Origin: Prolixibacteraceae bacterium
GTDB taxonomy: Bacteria; Bacteroidota; Bacteroidia; Bacteroidales; Prolixibacteraceae
Direction: 5' to 3'
DNA length: 8,003 bases
Assembly (NCBI GenBank): GCA_014380255.1
Contig: JACMKG010000005.1
Location: forward strand, 1-8,003
In this document: positions 6,828 through 8,003 of the stretch, piece by piece
Position numbering within the stretch: the stretch's first letter is position 1
How the letters are laid out: each line of letters opens with the position of its first letter
Notes under the pieces: model-generated
Seen by the model: the letters and a program-made list of their open reading frames with translations, nothing else
What the model was told of the DNA's origin: nothing
Databases searched by the model: none
Position numbers and translations under genes: made by a program

Positions 6828-6837
6828 ATATGAAACC

Positions 6838-7590
6838 ATGAACAATACAATTATACAAGTCATTAACCTGAAAAAGGAATTTCATGTGGGTGATGTAACG
6901 GTCCGTGCCTTGAAAGGTATAAACCTTGAGATTCAAAAAGGAGAGTTTGTTGCCATCATGGGAACTAGCGGTTCTGGGAAATCCACCATGCTCAACATCC
7001 TTGGGTGCCTGGATAAACCAACTGCCGGTGAATATAAGCTGGATGGAATCAGCGTTTCTGAGTTAAACAAAAATGCGTTGGCTGAATTGAGAAACGAAAA
7101 GCTTGGTTTTGTATTTCAGTCCTACAATTTATTACCTCGGACTTCTGCTCTGGAGAATGTGGAACTCCCGCTTTTTTACAACAATCGTATTAAATCGAAA
7201 GAGAGAAAGGAACGGGCTATTGAAGCACTGGAATCCGTGGGCCTGGCAGACCGGATGCATCATATGCCCAACCAGTTATCCGGTGGCCAGCAGCAGCGTG
7301 TGGCTATCGCACGTTCATTGGTTAACGATCCGGTTGTTATCCTGGCAGATGAAGCCACGGGAAACCTGGATACACGCACCTCCTATGAAATTATGGAACT
7401 CTTTCAACGCCTGAATGCTGATAAAGGCAAAACCATCGTGTTTGTAACTCATGAACCGGATATTGCCCGCCTTACATCCCGCAATATCGTTTACCGTGAC
7501 GGATGGGTGACCAAAGAACAAGCGGTAACCGATCGTTTGCTGGCATCCGAAATGCTCAAATCACTGCCAATAGGTGACCATGAAATTTAA
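6838..7590 (+). CDS. MacB/LolD-type ABC transporter ATP-binding protein
   Basis: Cytoplasmic ATPase of 250 residues that powers the MacB-type permease encoded next. All ABC motifs are intact: Walker [10 protein letters not shown] (42-50), Q-loop Gln94 in [18 protein letters not shown], signature [15 protein letters not shown] (147-161), Walker B VVILADE (166-172) with catalytic Glu172, D-loop NLD (176-178), and H-loop His205 in VFVTHEPD. The [16 protein letters not shown] stretch after the Q-loop is characteristic of the MacB/LolD/FtsE group. E. coli MacB fuses ATPase and permease, but here they are separate genes, the common arrangement in many bacteria. The frame stays open upstream to 6562 inside the adaptor gene, but ABC homology starts at MNNTIIQV, so the ATG at 6838, 10 bp after the adaptor stop, is the start. 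A tiny ATG-to-TGA frame at 6830-6841 overlaps it. Confidence 0.96.
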   Translation: MNNTIIQVINLKKEFHVGDVTVRALKGINLEIQKGEFVAIMGTSGSGKSTMLNILGCLDKPTAGEYKLDGISVSELNKNALAELRNEKLGFVFQSYNLLPRTSALENVELPLFYNNRIKSKERKERAIEALESVGLADRMHHMPNQLSGGQQQRVAIARSLVNDPVVILADEATGNLDTRTSYEIMELFQRLNADKGKTIVFVTHEPDIARLTSRNIVYRDGWVTKEQAVTDRLLASEMLKSLPIGDHEI

Positions 7591-7602
7591 AACAGAGAAT
7601 CA

Positions 7603-8003
7603 ATGAATTATTCAAATCTGATAAAAATTGCAAAGAATGCGCTGATGCGGAATAAATTCAGGGCATTTCTCACCATGCTGGGTATCATCATTGGCGTTGC
7701 CTCGGTAATTGCCATGTTAGCCATCGGGCAAGGATCTAAAAAGAGTATTCAGGACCAAATGTCGAGCATGGGATCCAACCTGGTTTTCATTATGCCCGGC
7801 TCTCAGCAAAGGGGTGGGGTGATGGTGGGGGGATCTTCCAATCAGACCCTTCGCATGGAAGATGTGGAAGCCATTAGTGAGCAATGCTCCGCTATTTCTG
7901 CCATCTCTCCTGAACTGCGCACCAGCGGGCAGGTCGTTTTTGGAAACCTTAACTGGCCCACAACCATCTATGGCTCGAATGCAGCTTACCTGGACATTAA
8001 GAA
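7603..8003 (+). CDS. MacB-type ABC transporter permease, N-terminal part only
   Basis: Inner-membrane permease of the MacB/FtsX superfamily; 133 codons are present before the right edge, against roughly 400 for a full protein. The N-terminus is typical: a short amphipathic lead (NLIKIAKNALMRNKFRAFL), then a first membrane helix at about 22-45 (LTMLGIIIGVASVIAMLAIG), then GQGSKKSIQDQMSSMGSNLVFI. The last is the start of the periplasmic MacB core domain, with the family's G-x-N-x-(V/I) pattern. A Gly-rich loop (QQRGGVMVGGSSNQ) comes next. The ATG lies 12 bp after the ATPase stop, with only a weak purine-rich stretch ahead of it. The remaining membrane helices lie beyond the window. MacB-type permeases act as mechanotransmitters in export through adaptor and TolC; the cargo may be a drug, peptide, siderophore or lipid and cannot be chosen here. 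Confidence 0.95.
   Translation, partial: MNYSNLIKIAKNALMRNKFRAFLTMLGIIIGVASVIAMLAIGQGSKKSIQDQMSSMGSNLVFIMPGSQQRGGVMVGGSSNQTLRMEDVEAISEQCSAISAISPELRTSGQVVFGNLNWPTTIYGSNAAYLDIK

Noticed and set aside
6562..6837. In-frame 92-codon upstream extension of the ABC ATPase, overlapping the adaptor gene
   Set aside because: It is a basic, low-complexity translation of the adaptor gene in another frame, and ABC homology begins at the ATG at 6838 just after the adaptor stop.

Overview
The window looks like Bacteroidota (Bacteroidetes) chromosome, probably class Bacteroidia. The evidence is a SusC/RagA-type TonB-dependent transporter, promoter elements of the phylum's TAnnTTTG type, start codons mostly without a clear Shine-Dalgarno, and moderate GC. 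A finer placement cannot be made from the sequence alone.

Layout. Positions 1-2276 (minus strand) hold the first 758 codons of a SusC-like outer-membrane transporter whose C-terminus lies beyond the left edge. This frame is open without interruption from its start codon to the window edge. Just upstream of it on the same strand, 69 bp away, is a ROK-family transcription regulator (2346-3572, minus). Its start is better placed at an ATG with a good Shine-Dalgarno than at a further-upstream TTG that lies inside a likely promoter. Together they look like the start of a glycan-uptake locus, with the SusD partner and enzymes expected beyond the left edge.

Positions 3573-4245 form a non-coding region between divergent transcription units. 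It is unusually rich in inverted repeats. The main one is a 126-bp near-palindrome (3876-4001) whose arms are built from degenerate 11-bp units. A likely promoter (TAGCTTTG, 4210-4217) overlapped by a 15-bp perfect dyad sits just ahead of the plus-strand operon.

Positions 4246-8003 (plus) encode a four-gene tripartite efflux operon: a TolC-like outer-membrane channel, a MacA/HlyD-type periplasmic adaptor, a MacB/LolD-type ABC ATPase, and the N-terminal 133 codons of a MacB-type permease cut by the right edge. Gaps between genes are 10-29 bp, so they are probably co-transcribed. The permease and ATPase would form the inner-membrane motor, the adaptor would bridge the periplasm, and the channel would span the outer membrane. 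The substrate cannot be read from the sequence.

The genes belong to known families. The less ordinary material is the intergenic region: the 11-bp-unit palindrome, the dyad over the -7 box, and a possible stem-loop/U-run. No complete new system is evident.
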